Both the position numbers and the translations under genes were made by a program. The notes below the pieces were generated by a model. It was not told the DNA's origin, searched no databases, and saw only the letters and a program-made list of their open reading frames with translations. 64,000 nt of DNA, taken from positions 248,001 through 312,000 of the forward strand of contig JAIXMP010000025.1 in the NCBI GenBank assembly GCA_025677815.1, given 5' to 3'. Positions 1 through 11,833 of this stretch are shown piece by piece. The DNA comes from Phascolomyces articulosus. Lineage: Eukaryota > Mucoromycota > Mucoromycetes > Mucorales > Lichtheimiaceae. The number at the start of each line of letters is the position of its first letter. Position 1 is the first letter of the stretch.

Positions 1-448
1 GCTTTAATTCTCTACACAACTTTTAATTTGTTGTTATTGTCAATAGCGCCATCTATCTTTCAACAAAAAGAAAAAATCAAAGAAAAGAAAAGGACTTACA
101 GCTATTTCTCTACATGCTGATTGAGAAATGCCAACATAATGATGGTTATCACCTTCTCGATCAGGTTTAAATTTCTTAATGGCGAACTCACGCGGATCAT
201 CTCTACATGGGTAGGTGGGGTTTTTTTCATTCAATTGATTATGGATCAGTCCATGTATTTTTTTTCGATGGATATCCATGGTTATTCAAAAAGAAAAGGA
301 AAAAAAGAAAAGGAAAAACATACTTGTTTCGAGATCTAGCTTTGTAAACTCTTCCGTATGTACCAGAACTAATAAAACCAATAATTTCGTATTTGTCTAA
401 AACTCGTGGGCGACATGCATCACGACGAAGCTTATAATCGGACATCAT
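1..448 (-). CDS. SSN3: Cyclin-dependent kinase 8 / Ssn3 (Srb10), N-terminal part
   Basis: Partial gene running off the left edge. Exons, read on the minus strand, are 448-324, 202-100 and 19-1. They translate to a start [16 protein letters not shown], then the glycine-rich loop ([16 protein letters not shown]), then [13 protein letters not shown] with the ATP-binding lysine, then [16 protein letters not shown], the CDK8-type counterpart of the PSTAIRE helix. The SACRE motif and the long insert before it are typical of CDK8/Ssn3 and not of cell-cycle CDKs. In the family this kinase pairs with cyclin C (Ssn8) in the Mediator kinase module in the nucleus and phosphorylates Pol II CTD and transcription factors. 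Donors GTATGT and GTAAGT and phase continuity support the splicing. Start could be Met at 448 or 445. The catalytic loop lies outside the window. Confidence 0.88.
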
Positions 449-785
449 TTTTGATATATATAATGTGTTGGAAGGAGAGGGTGTGTACTTTGAAAGAGGC
501 AGGAAAGAAAACCTGAAAAGTGACGATATTTCCTTTTTTGGAAGATATACCAAATTGTACAAATTACTTGAATTTGTTTTGTTATCTAATATTTGACTTG
601 TTATTCAGTGATAAATTATTATAAAAGCTATAAAAGCGACTTTCTAGCGCATATTCCCATTTATTTTTGTGCAAAGTCATGTACTATTATAGAATCCTAT
701 TGCTGCTTAATTTGGTCATAATAAAGATGTGTTTTTTAAACTTTATGACATGTAGTAGCCTTTTTAGCTTTCTATGACATAATAA

Positions 786-937
786 TGGTTTCTTGTACGG
801 GTAAGTGATTCTCGTTTGAAACGTAAAAGTTTTTATAGGATAAATGATAGTTATAACGTTCTTGACATTCTTGTGTGATATGTCCAACTTGTTATCCTAT
901 GTCTTCCCAAGAACGAGGTAGAGTAGTGAAATATAAT
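786..937 (-). pseudogene. Decayed Myb/SANT-like DNA-binding fragment
   Basis: One minus-strand frame reads TTLPRSWEDIG, a stop codon, then QVGHITQECQERYNYHLS. This fits the second half of a Myb/SANT repeat: Trp, acidic, I-x-x-Q-V-G-H, T-x-x-E-C-x-x-R-Y/W. The in-frame TAA sits where a residue such as Gln or Lys would be. There is no start codon and no convincing upstream helix, and further stops follow. It is read as the remnant of a Myb-like transcription factor gene. Chance similarity cannot be excluded over about 30 residues. Confidence 0.35.
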
Positions 938-1289
938 CAGGCGAAACATCTTCTTATCCCAATGATTAGTGGCCACTTTACATTCTTTATGAAATAAAAT
1001 ATCACGTATTGTACGTATAATGAACAGAAACATAGAACTAATAGCCCATTATATATATCTATAATAGTTATTATCGAATGCATACTGCGAAATGCTGTCG
1101 GTATTGTTTATAGCATACAGAGGACGACTGCCTTTTTTTTCATCTTCAAATATTTCTTCTTCTTCTGTCCAGTCAGGTATTCCTTTTATACAGTAGAAAA
1201 GAGAAATGAAGGGAGGGAAAATTAATGGCCTAAAGAAACAGAAGAAAAATCTTTTTACAGGAAAGTAAACCTATTTATACTTGCATGAT

Positions 1290-1307
1290 ATCACAGCATG
1301 CTGTGAT
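1290..1307. repeat. 18-bp perfect palindrome
   Basis: ATCACAGCATGCTGTGAT is identical to its reverse complement. It stands in intergenic DNA about 840 bp upstream of the SSN3 start. The outer ATCACA/TGTGAT arms also occur in the inverted repeat at 11000-11020. Could be a dimeric transcription-factor site or chance. Confidence 0.6.
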
Positions 1308-2206
1308 TCATACATACAATTTCATCTTTCTATTATGATGAAGAGTTATACAATTGTATGCTACCATATATACTATAGTTATTATGTGCATGGCTCATAA
1401 TAACATATATATACTTCACTTGAACTGATAAACTATAAGCAGATGACTATAAACAATAGCAATAGCTCAATAATTCTATCTTTTAGTAATTATCAATTGT
1501 CGCGTGTTTAGTAAAATACCAAGTAGGCGGTAAATGTCAAGATGAAAATTCTGATGGTAAATTGTCGTGCCATTACCGATCTTTATTCTTTCTTATTAGC
1601 TTGATAAGTAGGACTTGGTGGTGATGGTGTTATGAATGAATAAAATGTCAAGAATATACTACCAGTTAGCCATGGAACAGAATATTTCAAAATTTATTAT
1701 TATTTACTCAAATCAATGGCATGGAGAAAGTAATTCTATATTAAGTTATTACTTTGATCGACAAATGAAATCACAAACATGATAAAGACAGGAGATTGGT
1801 GGTTGTTGATCCAATTTTTACCACGGCGATATATATAACATGGAATACTTATTGATGCTAATAAACAACAATATAACATATATTTTAATTTAGTAGTTAA
1901 TGTGTAAAACCGTGAATTTTGTATATAAGTTGGAGAATTATAACACTAGTATCATTATAATTTTCTTTTCCATGGATCAAATCAATAAGGATGACAAGGT
2001 ATTATATTTCAAGAATGAAGCTATGATAATATGAATAACTTATTTAAATGACAGCACCAATGAGCGACTTTGCTTTGTAAGGCTGATTTTACTTTGTCAT
2101 TATTAAATGCAGTGTGAGACTTAAAGCACTTTTAAGCGGTAAAAATTGTTGTCTTCTTTTTTTCTTTCTCATCTTTTTTTTAACTTTTTCTCCTAAATAA
2201 TAAACG

Positions 2207-3548
2207 ATGACTTTCAAAGCAGTAATCTTTGATATTGGTAAGAAGCATCAATCACAAAATCTATTATCATGTCACGAGTATAAAGTTCTTTTTTTAACAT
2301 ATATGTTATATAAAAGGTGGTGTGGTTGTTGGTTCACCTATGGCAGGTATCCATAAATACGAAAAAGAACATGGATTACCAAGAAACTATATTAATGTTG
2401 CCATGTAACGTATACCTATTATTCATAGTTGATAACGATGATATCAGTAAAATATATACAGTGATATTAAATAATGATCCATTTTCAAATTAGTGTAAAA
2501 CAAGGTGAAAGCGGTGCCTTCCAGGTAAAAATTGGTTCCTTAATTTTTTTTCCCATTGGGAGACGTTTTTACTGATTGCATGACAAAAAAATATATGTAA
2601 TATAGAAATTTGAACGTGGCGAAATTCGAATCAAAGATTTTTATATACAATTTGGTGAACAACTCTCGGACCCTCGTCATAAACAAAGTTATAAGGAGTA
2701 TCTTCAAAAATCTGGCAAAGGTAAAAAATAGATCAGTTGTTATTATTCGTTCCTTTTTACTTATAATTTATATTTTACAGCTGTTCCTGAGAATATACCC
2801 AATGTCACTGTGGATGGTGAAGCACTCTGGACTACAATGATGAATGAAACGGATAATGTCGACTTGAAGGTGTTCCATGCTATCAATAAACTTAAAGGTA
2901 CCTTTTTTTGGGAAAGGAATCGTTTATGCGTAGTTGCATGAGATGGAAAGAGAAAAGATAAAGGAACATCATTCTTTGTAAAAGAAAGCGAGAAGTACAT
3001 GATTTTCTCATGCGTTGCTTGATATATACTACAATCCAATAGAAAGTGGACGGTTCAAGGTCGCTGCTTTGACAAACAATAGTGAATCGGCTTCTGATCA
3101 AACCAAGACATCTGATTCATTACGCGGTACTTTTGATTATTTCGTTGAATCAAAGGTTGTTGGTCTTCGGTAAGAAATTATATCAAATATTCAACAAAAT
3201 GATTTCAAGAGATTAATTAGGAACCATTTATTGTGTTTTTTCAGAAAACCCGATCCTAAGTTTTTCTTGCATGCCTGTAAAGTCATTGGTGTTGAACCTC
3301 ATGAGGCCATTTTCCTCGATGATATTGGTATGAATCTTCGAGCTGCAAAGAAACTTGGCATGGAAACTATTCGTAAGTTTTTTTAAAAAATAAAAAGAAG
3401 GGGAAGGAAAAAAGTGGATGAACTCATACTTTTTTTATTATTATTATTTAAAATAGAGGTACCCATGGGTAATTCTGAAGTAGCTATTGAAAAATTGGAA
3501 AGTCTCGTAAAATTGGATTTGCATACCGGTGTTCCACGCAAACACTAA
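2207..3548 (+). CDS. HAD-superfamily hydrolase (ACAD10/EPHX2 N-domain-like)
   Basis: Eight exons: 2207-2237, 2317-2404, 2494-2524, 2606-2720, 2781-2897, 3043-3169, 3245-3372, 3457-3548; 242 aa. HAD motif I is VIFDIGGVV (nucleophile Asp, with Gly in place of the second Asp), motif II is VAALTNN, the motif III lysine is in KPDPKF, and motif IV is FLDDIGMN. A helical cap lies between motifs I and II (about residues 15-130). Layout and length match the HAD domain that stands alone in fungi and is fused to acyl-CoA dehydrogenase (ACAD10) or to epoxide hydrolase in animals. Phosphatase activity is likely; the substrate is unknown. Replacement of the second Asp of DxD is seen in part of this family and may alter acid/base catalysis. 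Tail to tail with the LOG-family gene, with 110 bp between stops. Confidence 0.82.
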
Positions 3549-3658
3549 AAAAGAAGAGTAGATAACAATCTAAAATACATATTTTCTATACTAAATTACA
3601 AATATAAAGTTACATTTGGTTTTTTTTTTGTTATTGTGTATTTATATATATAATGCTA

Positions 3659-4828
3659 CTAAGTCATGTCACGTCCGCTTTGACCATCACTGGTTTTAAC
3701 CCAATCTAAGCCATATCGACCTTCAGGTGCTTCATAGTTTTTCAATGCATCTAAAAGCTCTTCAACTGTGTTGCAAAGTACGAAAATACGTGCGTTATTG
3801 CTGTGGATGAATTTTTCTATTATCAATTACCAGTACAATTAGTCTCGATTATATTTTGGATTCATATATAAATTACATATTCTATATGATAAACATTTAC
3901 CTTGGACAGCAAATTCAACCCACTTGACAAATAAATCATAGAAACCGTTGATATTTAACAATAAAATGGGTTTGGAATGGATGTTAAGTTGCGACCAAGT
4001 AATCATTTCGAGCATTTCCTCTATATATATACATGTATCATGTCAGGATGTTGAATGCGATCTTGATGCCGCAGCATTTAAGGATTTCTAATATCGCTAC
4101 TTCATCTCTTTCGGTTTTCGATTATAAAACTTACCGGCTGTACCAAAGCCACCAGGAAGAACTACAAAGGCATCACACTAAGATAAAAAAAATGTTTGCA
4201 TTTCTTGCATGAGTTAAATTGAAATCTTGAAATATAAAATGTGAAACCAAAGCTTACAAGGTCACCCATTTTCTTTTTACGAGTGTGCATATCAGGAACA
4301 ACAATTGTTTCGGTTGCAATCTGTTTACTGCCATGACGAAAGAGTGGTTCAGGAACAACACCCTTAACATGGCCACCATTATCAATCACTCCTCGAGCAA
4401 CAGCACCCATGACACCAACAGAACCTCCTCCTGTTTTATTGATATCGATTGATAATGTATTCGTTAGTATATTCTTTTCATATCAAACATAAAATGGATA
4501 TCAGTAATACTTTACCATAAACTAATGTGTAATTATTCTCGGCGAATGCCTTGCCAACCTCTAAAAAAATCAATATAAATGGTTTAGTTTTATTTCCATG
4601 AAGCAATTTTTTTTATCATAGGTACATAGCAATTGTTGCTGCTCTTGTTCTATGTACCAGCTATTGAATAAAAAAAACACCCAATTATTATTGATATAGT
4701 TCTATACCTGAAGCCGATTCCACATATTCAGGTCTACCACCATTGCCTGAGCCACAAAAGACACAAATACTTTCAATTTCTTTTGTTCGTGGAACTGATT
4801 TATTTAATGCTGGCAATGTCGAATTCAT
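3659..4828 (-). CDS. LOG-family nucleoside 5'-monophosphate phosphoribohydrolase
   Basis: Six exons on the minus strand: 4828-4708, 4560-4516, 4430-4258, 4177-4135, 4020-3901, 3816-3659; 219 aa, normal for the family. N-terminal Rossmann start [11 protein letters not shown], then [13 protein letters not shown], then the signature [11 protein letters not shown] with the catalytic Glu, and DFLFVKW-like C-terminal helices. The family was long called lysine decarboxylase-like. Characterised members remove ribose 5-phosphate from N6-modified AMP (cytokinin activation) or act on AMP/IMP-type nucleotides. Cytosolic. Whether this fungus makes cytokinin is not shown by the sequence. The start codon lies 89 bp from the most upstream PIG-S start on the other strand, so the two probably share a promoter. 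Confidence 0.87.
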
Positions 4829-4917
4829 GATGTTTTAAAATAAAAAGAGAGAAAGAGAGAAAGAGAAACACGCAAATAAATTTATCCACGTATTATTTAG
4901 GAATTGTTGTATATCAA
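4829..4917. promoter_or_regulatory. Compact bidirectional promoter (LOG gene / PIG-S)
   Basis: Only 89 bp separate the divergent ATGs, or about 200 bp if PIG-S starts at 5029. It contains a purine-rich GAGA-like run (about 4847-4868). No TATA box stands out. Inferred only from gene arrangement. Confidence 0.45.
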
Positions 4918-7408
4918 ATGACACACACTACATTAATCAACGTGTCGGAACGAAAATGCGAGTTTGAATCCAAAAACAGACCTAATTGCTGTCCAGTTTT
5001 GAAAAACCAACCTAAAAAACGGCTTTATATGAGCAATACGCGTTGGGTGGTAGCATCATTCTGGGCCTTTTTCCTCATTGGTCTTCCATTTTGGTGGAAA
5101 ACAACGGAAGTATATAGAGCAAATCTTCCATTCTCTGAAATTGATTCGTGGATTTTAGGCAAAGTAGGTTTTAACTTTCTTTTTTATAACAAAGAAACCA
5201 AGATGACAAGCATAATAACAATAAAAAACGAAAAACCTAATTCTACTCATATATATAAAAACATTAAGGAAAGCTGTAGTTATGTATTTCCAACAACAAT
5301 AGTCATTCATATACCCCAATCGATACAGTATAATATCGATCGTACACAATCATTAAGACAACAATTATCAACTGAATTCAGTAAAAACTCAAATTGCGCA
5401 GAATTTCCTTTTAATATACAATATCAGCTTTGGAATAAAGGTACAGATAGCTTTAATATGAATATGCCCATGTTATTCTGCAATGTTATTTACTCTTATA
5501 TTAACAACGGACATGTTTCTACGTATTTATTTAATTTCTTGAAGAAAAAGATTATCGATTGGATCACGACGATGAATTAATAAAGCAATATAGAGAAGCA
5601 CCGGTGGGATGTTATCATCTCTTTTTTGACGAAGCAGCAACAGATCAAACAATCCCTTATAACATCACTGTTGGAAATGCTCGTACAAGTGTGGTTCAGA
5701 TCAAGGATATTTCAAATGGTATAAGAAAAATTTTATATTATGGGATTGAAAAAATATAAATCCTAGCTGCCTTTCCCCCAAAGAAAAAGAAATTCCCACT
5801 CATAGTAGTATTAAATGAAATCATTGTTTAGATAAAGTGGATCATGCCATATTCACGTTGGCCAAAATGATTTTTGGGGATGAATATGCAGCATTAACTC
5901 AATTTACTTGGCGATTAAATCATGTTCGAGATAAGGTAAGGAATTGGATAGTTTTTTTAATGGTAATATTTCTATATCGGTTTTATGGTATCATCAATTG
6001 ATACTTATTTATTTTCTTATTAGAATGATATGAGTAGCATGCGTACATTGAAATATTCACCTCGATATCAAGTAACATTCAGTTTAATGAATAATGATCC
6101 TTCAAAATTAATTGTGGATTGGGATATTCAAGAAGCAGTAAAAGGTGAGTATAAAGATAAAATGATAATATTGGAGTATTTATCGAGTAAGACACCTTTA
6201 TTGATGGTCAATGGATGATAGGTTATATGTACCCATTGCTTCGAGAACTTTCAATGATATCCAACTTTACTGTTGATTCCCAAATTCAAAATTATGCAAC
6301 ATTATCCATGAAACCACACTATCGAGAACGTGAAGGAAAAGCAGGATATTATTATCTGAATCCAGAAAATCTTCCTCACTTTATCAATTCAGCGGATTGG
6401 AATTTAGGTATTTTATTTTTATTCCCTTGGCCTGTCCATTATACAATTTGTATATATTAACAATGGGTCGATAATATATTAGCTTCCACTATTTCATCCC
6501 ATTCGACCATCAATTTTATTTTGTACGTTCCTTCACCCGATGAGCGATTATGGATTCATGACAAACAAGGTTGGTATTGTATATTATTAAAGAAGTATAC
6601 TCACAGTGAAATAAGGACTATGCTTCTTAAAAAAATGATATTAGGGAATACTTTATTCATCTTCGCATCCTACCATTTTTCATAGGGCGGCCATTACCTG
6701 GTAACGCATTCTCAATTCCTGGATGGGGTGGCGTTGTTATTAAGAACCCACCTCCTCCTCATACCCTTACAGACGATCATTATTACCAAATGGATAAGAA
6801 ACGACTACAACCTGTATTACGGATATTTGTATCACAACTTCGAACATTATTGGGCATTCATGACTTTACGTCTGTCACAGTGAGTGTTTTTCTTTGATTT
6901 GAGGAGTAGCAAAAGAAAAAGAGAAGGTAAACTGATACAGTATATTTTTATAAAGACACCAGAATTCAATGTCACATTCATGACAGCGCCTCATACGGGC
7001 ATTACATCGTTGGAAAAGGATGCAGTGATTCGAAGGCGGACTGTGGAAAACATTGTCAATACAGCATCCACGTTGAATTCGTTAGCTCAGTTGGTAGAAG
7101 AAATTCCCAATATGGTAGTACTGGATCATATTGCTCTGCAGGTACAAGAATCACTGCATGCACTGGATCTTAGTTATCATGCATTGCAAGCCGGTCAATA
7201 CGATGTAGCTTTGCAGCAATCTATTCGTGCTATAGAATTAGCAGAAGAAGCATTTTTCAATCCAACCATGGTATCAATGCTCTATTTCCCAGATGAACAT
7301 AAATACGCCATCTATATGCCATTGTTTGTTCCTATTTCAGTACCTTTAATCATGGCTGTACTGAAATCATTGAAAGGATCCAAGAAGGAAAAATCAAAGA
7401 CTGAATAA
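4918..7408 (+). CDS. GPI17: GPI transamidase subunit PIG-S / Gpi17
   Basis: Nine exons: 4918-5163, 5269-5440, 5551-5718, 5832-5935, 6024-6144, 6222-6407, 6483-6569, 6686-6879, 6956-7408. With the ATG at 4918 the protein is 576 aa. With the in-frame ATG at 5029 it is 539 aa, closer to yeast Gpi17 (about 534), so 5029 is the likelier start. An N-terminal membrane helix (WVVASFWAFFLIGLPFWW) is followed by TTEVYRANLPF, a large luminal domain with the family motif FSIPGWGGVVI, and a C-terminal membrane helix (FVPISVPLIMAVL) with a short basic tail. It is a structural subunit of the ER GPI transamidase that attaches GPI anchors to proteins. The first donor (GTAGGT at 5164) is weak, and that 105-nt intron is in frame and stop-free, so retention is possible. 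Confidence 0.86.
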
Positions 7409-8031
7409 ATATACAATGGACTGCTTTTAAAGGGAGATAAAAGGAAGAGTGGGTGAATATATATATATAGTTATTATAATAAACAAGTATATTCAGAAAG
7501 AAAAAAAGGTTTTACATGATTAATGGTTTGAATATAAAATCTCCACATTGTGAATATCCAAATACAAATGGTGTCTTACAAACTTATCTCTACGGAAAAT
7601 TTACCATTCAGAGAATAGATGTGTCATAACTAGTACATTTAAAGGATGATCATTTGTAATAAAGTAATATATTTAAAGGATAATAAACATCTATTTTTGG
7701 TGGGATCTTTTATATAAAATAAAGCGGGAAAACGCAGGAAAAATAAAGAGGAATTCGGAGAGTAATTGACAAGATTTGTTGATGTTGCACACACAACACG
7801 TTTTTCTTTTTTGAAACGCATAGATACACAAAAGGTAGGGTTGAGGAGAGTGGAGAGAAATAAAAATAATAAACATAGTCAAAGGAAAATCGAAATGAAA
7901 ATAAAATAAAATAGTATAAGTGAGTGAGTGAGTTGAAGGAAGATGAAGTTTTATAAAAAGAGAGAGAATGAACAGGTATATATAAAATATATTAATTAGA
8001 AAAAAAAAAGAATATGAAAATAATATGAACT
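7409..8031. other. Intergenic region between convergent 3' ends
   Basis: Shared 3' flank of PIG-S (+) and the carrier gene (-). AT-rich with GAGT and TATA-type short repeats (7918-7932). No gene, RNA or conserved element seen. Confidence 0.6.
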
Positions 8032-10304
8032 CTAAGCCTTGGTTCCAGGTAATTGCTGAGGAACCTTGTAAACACCAAATCTATAATCGAGGTCTAAGAG
8101 CATTTTCAAGGCATTTCTTGATCGAAGAGGACCGAAACCGACTTCTTGACCAGCGCCTGATTTGCTTGCTGTAGAAGATGTAGTAGGACCATGGCCTGGC
8201 AATGGGAAAGCTTGATGCAAGATTTCGTATACAGTCAAGGTAACACCAAATTGTGGTGATGATCGGAAAATTCTAGCTGGACCACCCTTGAAGAAGGCCT
8301 TAAAACCTTCTTCCTTCATAATCTTACGTGCTGCATCAGTAATACCATTGTAACTGGTTTGACCTGATCGTGCTTCTACTTGTAAACGTGTCTTGATGAC
8401 ATCGGCAGGGGTAGTAAAGTAAGCAGCAGGCATACCAGCAATAGCACCAGCCATCAATAATTCACTGATAGTCAATTTGTGGTCAGGACCTTCCTTGAAC
8501 ATATCACGCTTCAAGTGGGCATAGGCGGGGAAATAAATAGCAGAGAAGGGAACATCACGAAGTAAACATGCGCTAGCACCCTTGTATAAACCAACAATAC
8601 CCAAATGCTTTACAATCCAAATAGCTGAACGACGAGGTGCTCCACTGTTCTTAGCTTGTTCACCTTGAATTTGAAGACGAATCTTGACAATTTCAAGAGG
8701 GTTGGTAAAGACCTATCATAACATAATGGTTTTGTATGAGTGTTTCCCTCCTTTCCATCAATTTTGTTTGCAAAATAAACCCATTTATTATATACATACC
8801 ACTTGAGATGCACCAGCAGCACCACCAGCAATCATTTCTTGATAGAATCGAAGTTCACCAGTTTCCTTGTTGGCTAATTTGCTACGAACAAAGTCATTGA
8901 CAGTAAGTTTAATGGCTTTTTCAGGAGCAACACCCTAGATTAAATATTGTTTTTTAGTAAAAATCTTAATCTCTCTCTGTATGTTTATCTACTACATATA
9001 CAAACAAACAAACAAACAAAAAACGTCCTCTTTTTTTTTGCTTTCATCCTTTCCAACCCAGTTCATAATATAAAAAACGACTATTAAATGTTACTTACAA
9101 CAAGTTGAGGACCTAAACCACGATATAAGCCAGCAAAACCTTCATTCTTGACAACCTTTTGGAAACAATCAAGACTGTTCTTGTAAAGCAATTCACCAAC
9201 CACCTTGGAACGTTGGTTTTGCATACGTGTCTTGACTAAATCAATAGGATAGACAGCGGTAGCACCCACAGCACCAGCAATGGAACCCAAAACAAAAGCA
9301 TAAGCATTTTCAATGATTTCAAACAAGACACCAGATTTTTGCTTTGTGGCTTCAGCGTCGACGACCGGAACAGCAGGTTCAGGTTCCGGGTGGGTCCAGC
9401 GGGGATCCAAGATTTTCCCGAAATCTTCAATACTCAATGTACCTGACGCACCATCCACACCAGCAAAATGGAAAATCACATCGGCTTCCATAGGAGTAAA
9501 TACAGTATAACGGCTTACTTGAGCAGCATGATTTAAAAAGTCAGCCTTGGTGATTTTCTTGGTAGGACTATCATCAATAGCACGCTTAATAACCAATTCG
9601 ACCATATCAATGTTTCGAATGACGTTGTGGAACGCAACCACGTTGGAAAAGGTAATCTTGTTACCACCTCCAGCATAGAGATTGCAAAGTGTGGGGAGAT
9701 GATCAATAACGTGGTCAGATAACTTGTGCTTGGCAATATCCAAAATAATACGTTGGAATTGTTCTGGTTCAATATAACCCGATTGTTCCTTGTCATAATG
9801 CTTGAACTCTTGACGTAACCGTTCCCCTTGCAAACCCTTTAACAATTGTGAAAATTCCTCGTAGCTTAGTTCATGATGCCCTTCCTTTTTTCCAATATAC
9901 AACTTGAGCCAGTCACAGTCAAAATCGAACGCCACAGCATCCTTGGGCATATTGCTTGAAAGAACATTCTTGAATTGATCAAAAGTGACCTTGCCGCTGC
10001 CATTGACGTCAAACAATCGGAAAGCAATCTCGTATTCGGCATCGGGTTTGGACAAGAGGTTTTGAAAGATGACGAAATCTTGGAAAGACACAAGGCCCTT
10101 TTTAGAGTTATCTGCTACCTTGTACAGTAAACCAAATTGCTCTCGTTGGATTTTTTTAAAGTCTTCCCCGGGTGCAATAGCGGATAAGAAATCATCTTCT
10201 GTCATATAACGTTCATTTTCTTTTTCGACCGAAGCATGTTTATAAAAGAGTCGTCTATAATGTTCTGATAATCCCTGTTGACCAGGTGTTTCTTTAGGTG
10301 ACAT
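8032..10304 (-). CDS. AGC1: Mitochondrial aspartate/glutamate carrier (citrin/Aralar-like)
   Basis: Three exons on the minus strand: 10304-9099, 8934-8800, 8712-8032; 673 aa, close to human citrin. The N-terminal half (residues 1-300) holds EF-hand-like repeats, including the Ca2+-loop-like [14 protein letters not shown]. Three mitochondrial carrier repeats follow. The carrier signatures visible are [31 protein letters not shown] and [16 protein letters not shown], each P-x-[DE]-x-x-[KR]-x-[KR]. The family exchanges matrix aspartate for cytosolic glutamate plus a proton across the inner membrane and feeds the malate-aspartate shuttle, with Ca2+ sensed from the intermembrane side. The C-terminal extension after the last repeat (ends LPGTKA) is typical. 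The yeast Agc1 lacks canonical EF-hands, so this copy is more animal-like. Confidence 0.94.
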
Positions 10305-11833
10305 GATAAATTTAAGGTTTATCTAAAGAAAAGAAAAAGTGTGGAGAAGGAGGAGGTAAAAAGAAAGAAAGAAAGAAAGAGAAAGAGAAACAAGGAAAAA
10401 GAAGAGTGAAGTGAATGGGGTTTGTCAGTCTCGCGTTTGAAGTATGAGTTATTTTTTTTTGTTGTTTGTGGTTTGTGAGTGTGAGTGTGAGTGTGTATGG
10501 TAAATGGGCGGAAGTGTGATCGGAGACAAGAAAGGAACGAAAAAAAAAAGGTTGTTATCCAATCGTGTTGCAAGTTCCGCAACCTCGGGTGCTCATCAAC
10601 TTTATCTAATACTCTTCTTTTACCCACCTATTGTCTTTCTTGCTAAGTCGTTTTAAATGATTATATGTACATTATTACTGTTTTTATGTTATATATATAT
10701 ATTTATATATAACATATATAAAGAATATAGTAGAAAAGAAATAAAAAATAGGAGAAAGAGAAAGAAGTTATTTAGAATACAACAACAAAAAAAAAGATTC
10801 GGTAAATAATTTAGATGGTGACCTGGTAAATAAGAATTAGTTATTAGTAGATGAATATAATAAATAATAATATTGTATAACTCCTAATCTACACAGCACA
10901 CACTCCTCCTCCTTTGTAACGTATTGTGTGTGTTGTGTTCCTGCAAAGTAAAGAGCCGACAGGTAAATCTTGAAACTAAAACAGGCAAATTCCCGTACAA
11001 ATCACATGAAGCATGTGATTGGCAGTAGCTACCATATCCAATCATATTGTATTTTACATCTGATGAGTCGTATATGCTAATTCGTCCTCCTTTCTATATT
11101 TCAATTCACCCTTCTTTTTTTGCGGGCTTTTCTTTTTTTCTTGTGTTTTTACGAAAAAAAAAAACTTTTTTTTTATGTGGACTTGTTTATCCCGAGTGAA
11201 TTAATTATACTTGTATTTTTTTTATCTATCAACGATAATTTATTTTCATTACGATTATATATTTATTATATATGGTCTTATTAGGATCCATGGTGATCAT
11301 ATCATCATCACCATCATTATCAGGATAATATCTAGTTTTTCTAGATCAAATATGACATCAATATAATATTAAATTCCTAAATACATCTCATTTCTTTATA
11401 TAGCTTATTATAAATAAAACATTTTATCCAGAATTTTTTGATAAAAAAAATATTTTTTTTTTACAAGACAACAATAGTTTAAAAGGCACATGCTGCTGAC
11501 CACAAATCGTGGGAGTTTTTAGTCAGCCCTGAATTATAACAATGTCAGATGAAGAAGTTTAATACTACATGACTAAAAGACAAGAATAAGAAGAACAGAA
11601 GAAATATATAAAGCCAGGGTTGTTGTTGTTTTTTTCATATATTTATATTTAGTTTTCCCGAGATATAAAACTAATTAATTCAATTTCAGGTGTTGTTATG
11701 TAAATGTGTGTGTGCGTGCATGTTTGTTATAAAAATGTCCGTGTTTGTTGTTTATATTGGTTGTCAATGTGTGTGTGTAAAAGAAGTGTGGGGTAAAAAA
11801 CAAGGGGGGAGGGTTAGAGAGGAAAATATATCT
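10305..11833. other. Intergenic region with simple repeats and inverted repeats
   Basis: Upstream of the carrier gene and downstream of the aminopeptidase gene. Holds an AAAG tetranucleotide run (10361-10380), a GAGTGT run (about 10477-10496), a 12-bp AT inverted repeat (10686-10715), a 9-bp-arm inverted repeat (11000-11020) and GT-rich stretches near 11700-11780. No gene recognised. Confidence 0.6.
11000..11020. repeat. Inverted repeat, 9-bp arms, 3-bp spacer
   Basis: Arms AATCACATG and CATGTGATT flank AAG. It lies about 700 bp upstream of the carrier start codon. It shares the outer ATCACA/TGTGAT arms with the palindrome at 1290-1307. Possible dimeric regulator site. Confidence 0.55.

Larger units (their letters stand above)
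449..2206. other. Intergenic region, AT-rich, with palindrome and Myb-like relic
   Basis: No intact gene recognised. Holds the presumed 5' regions of SSN3 (to the left) and of the HAD hydrolase (to the right), a decayed Myb-like fragment (786-937) and an 18-bp perfect palindrome at 1290-1307. A pyrimidine-rich run lies at about 2154-2192 just before the HAD start codon. Confidence 0.6.
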
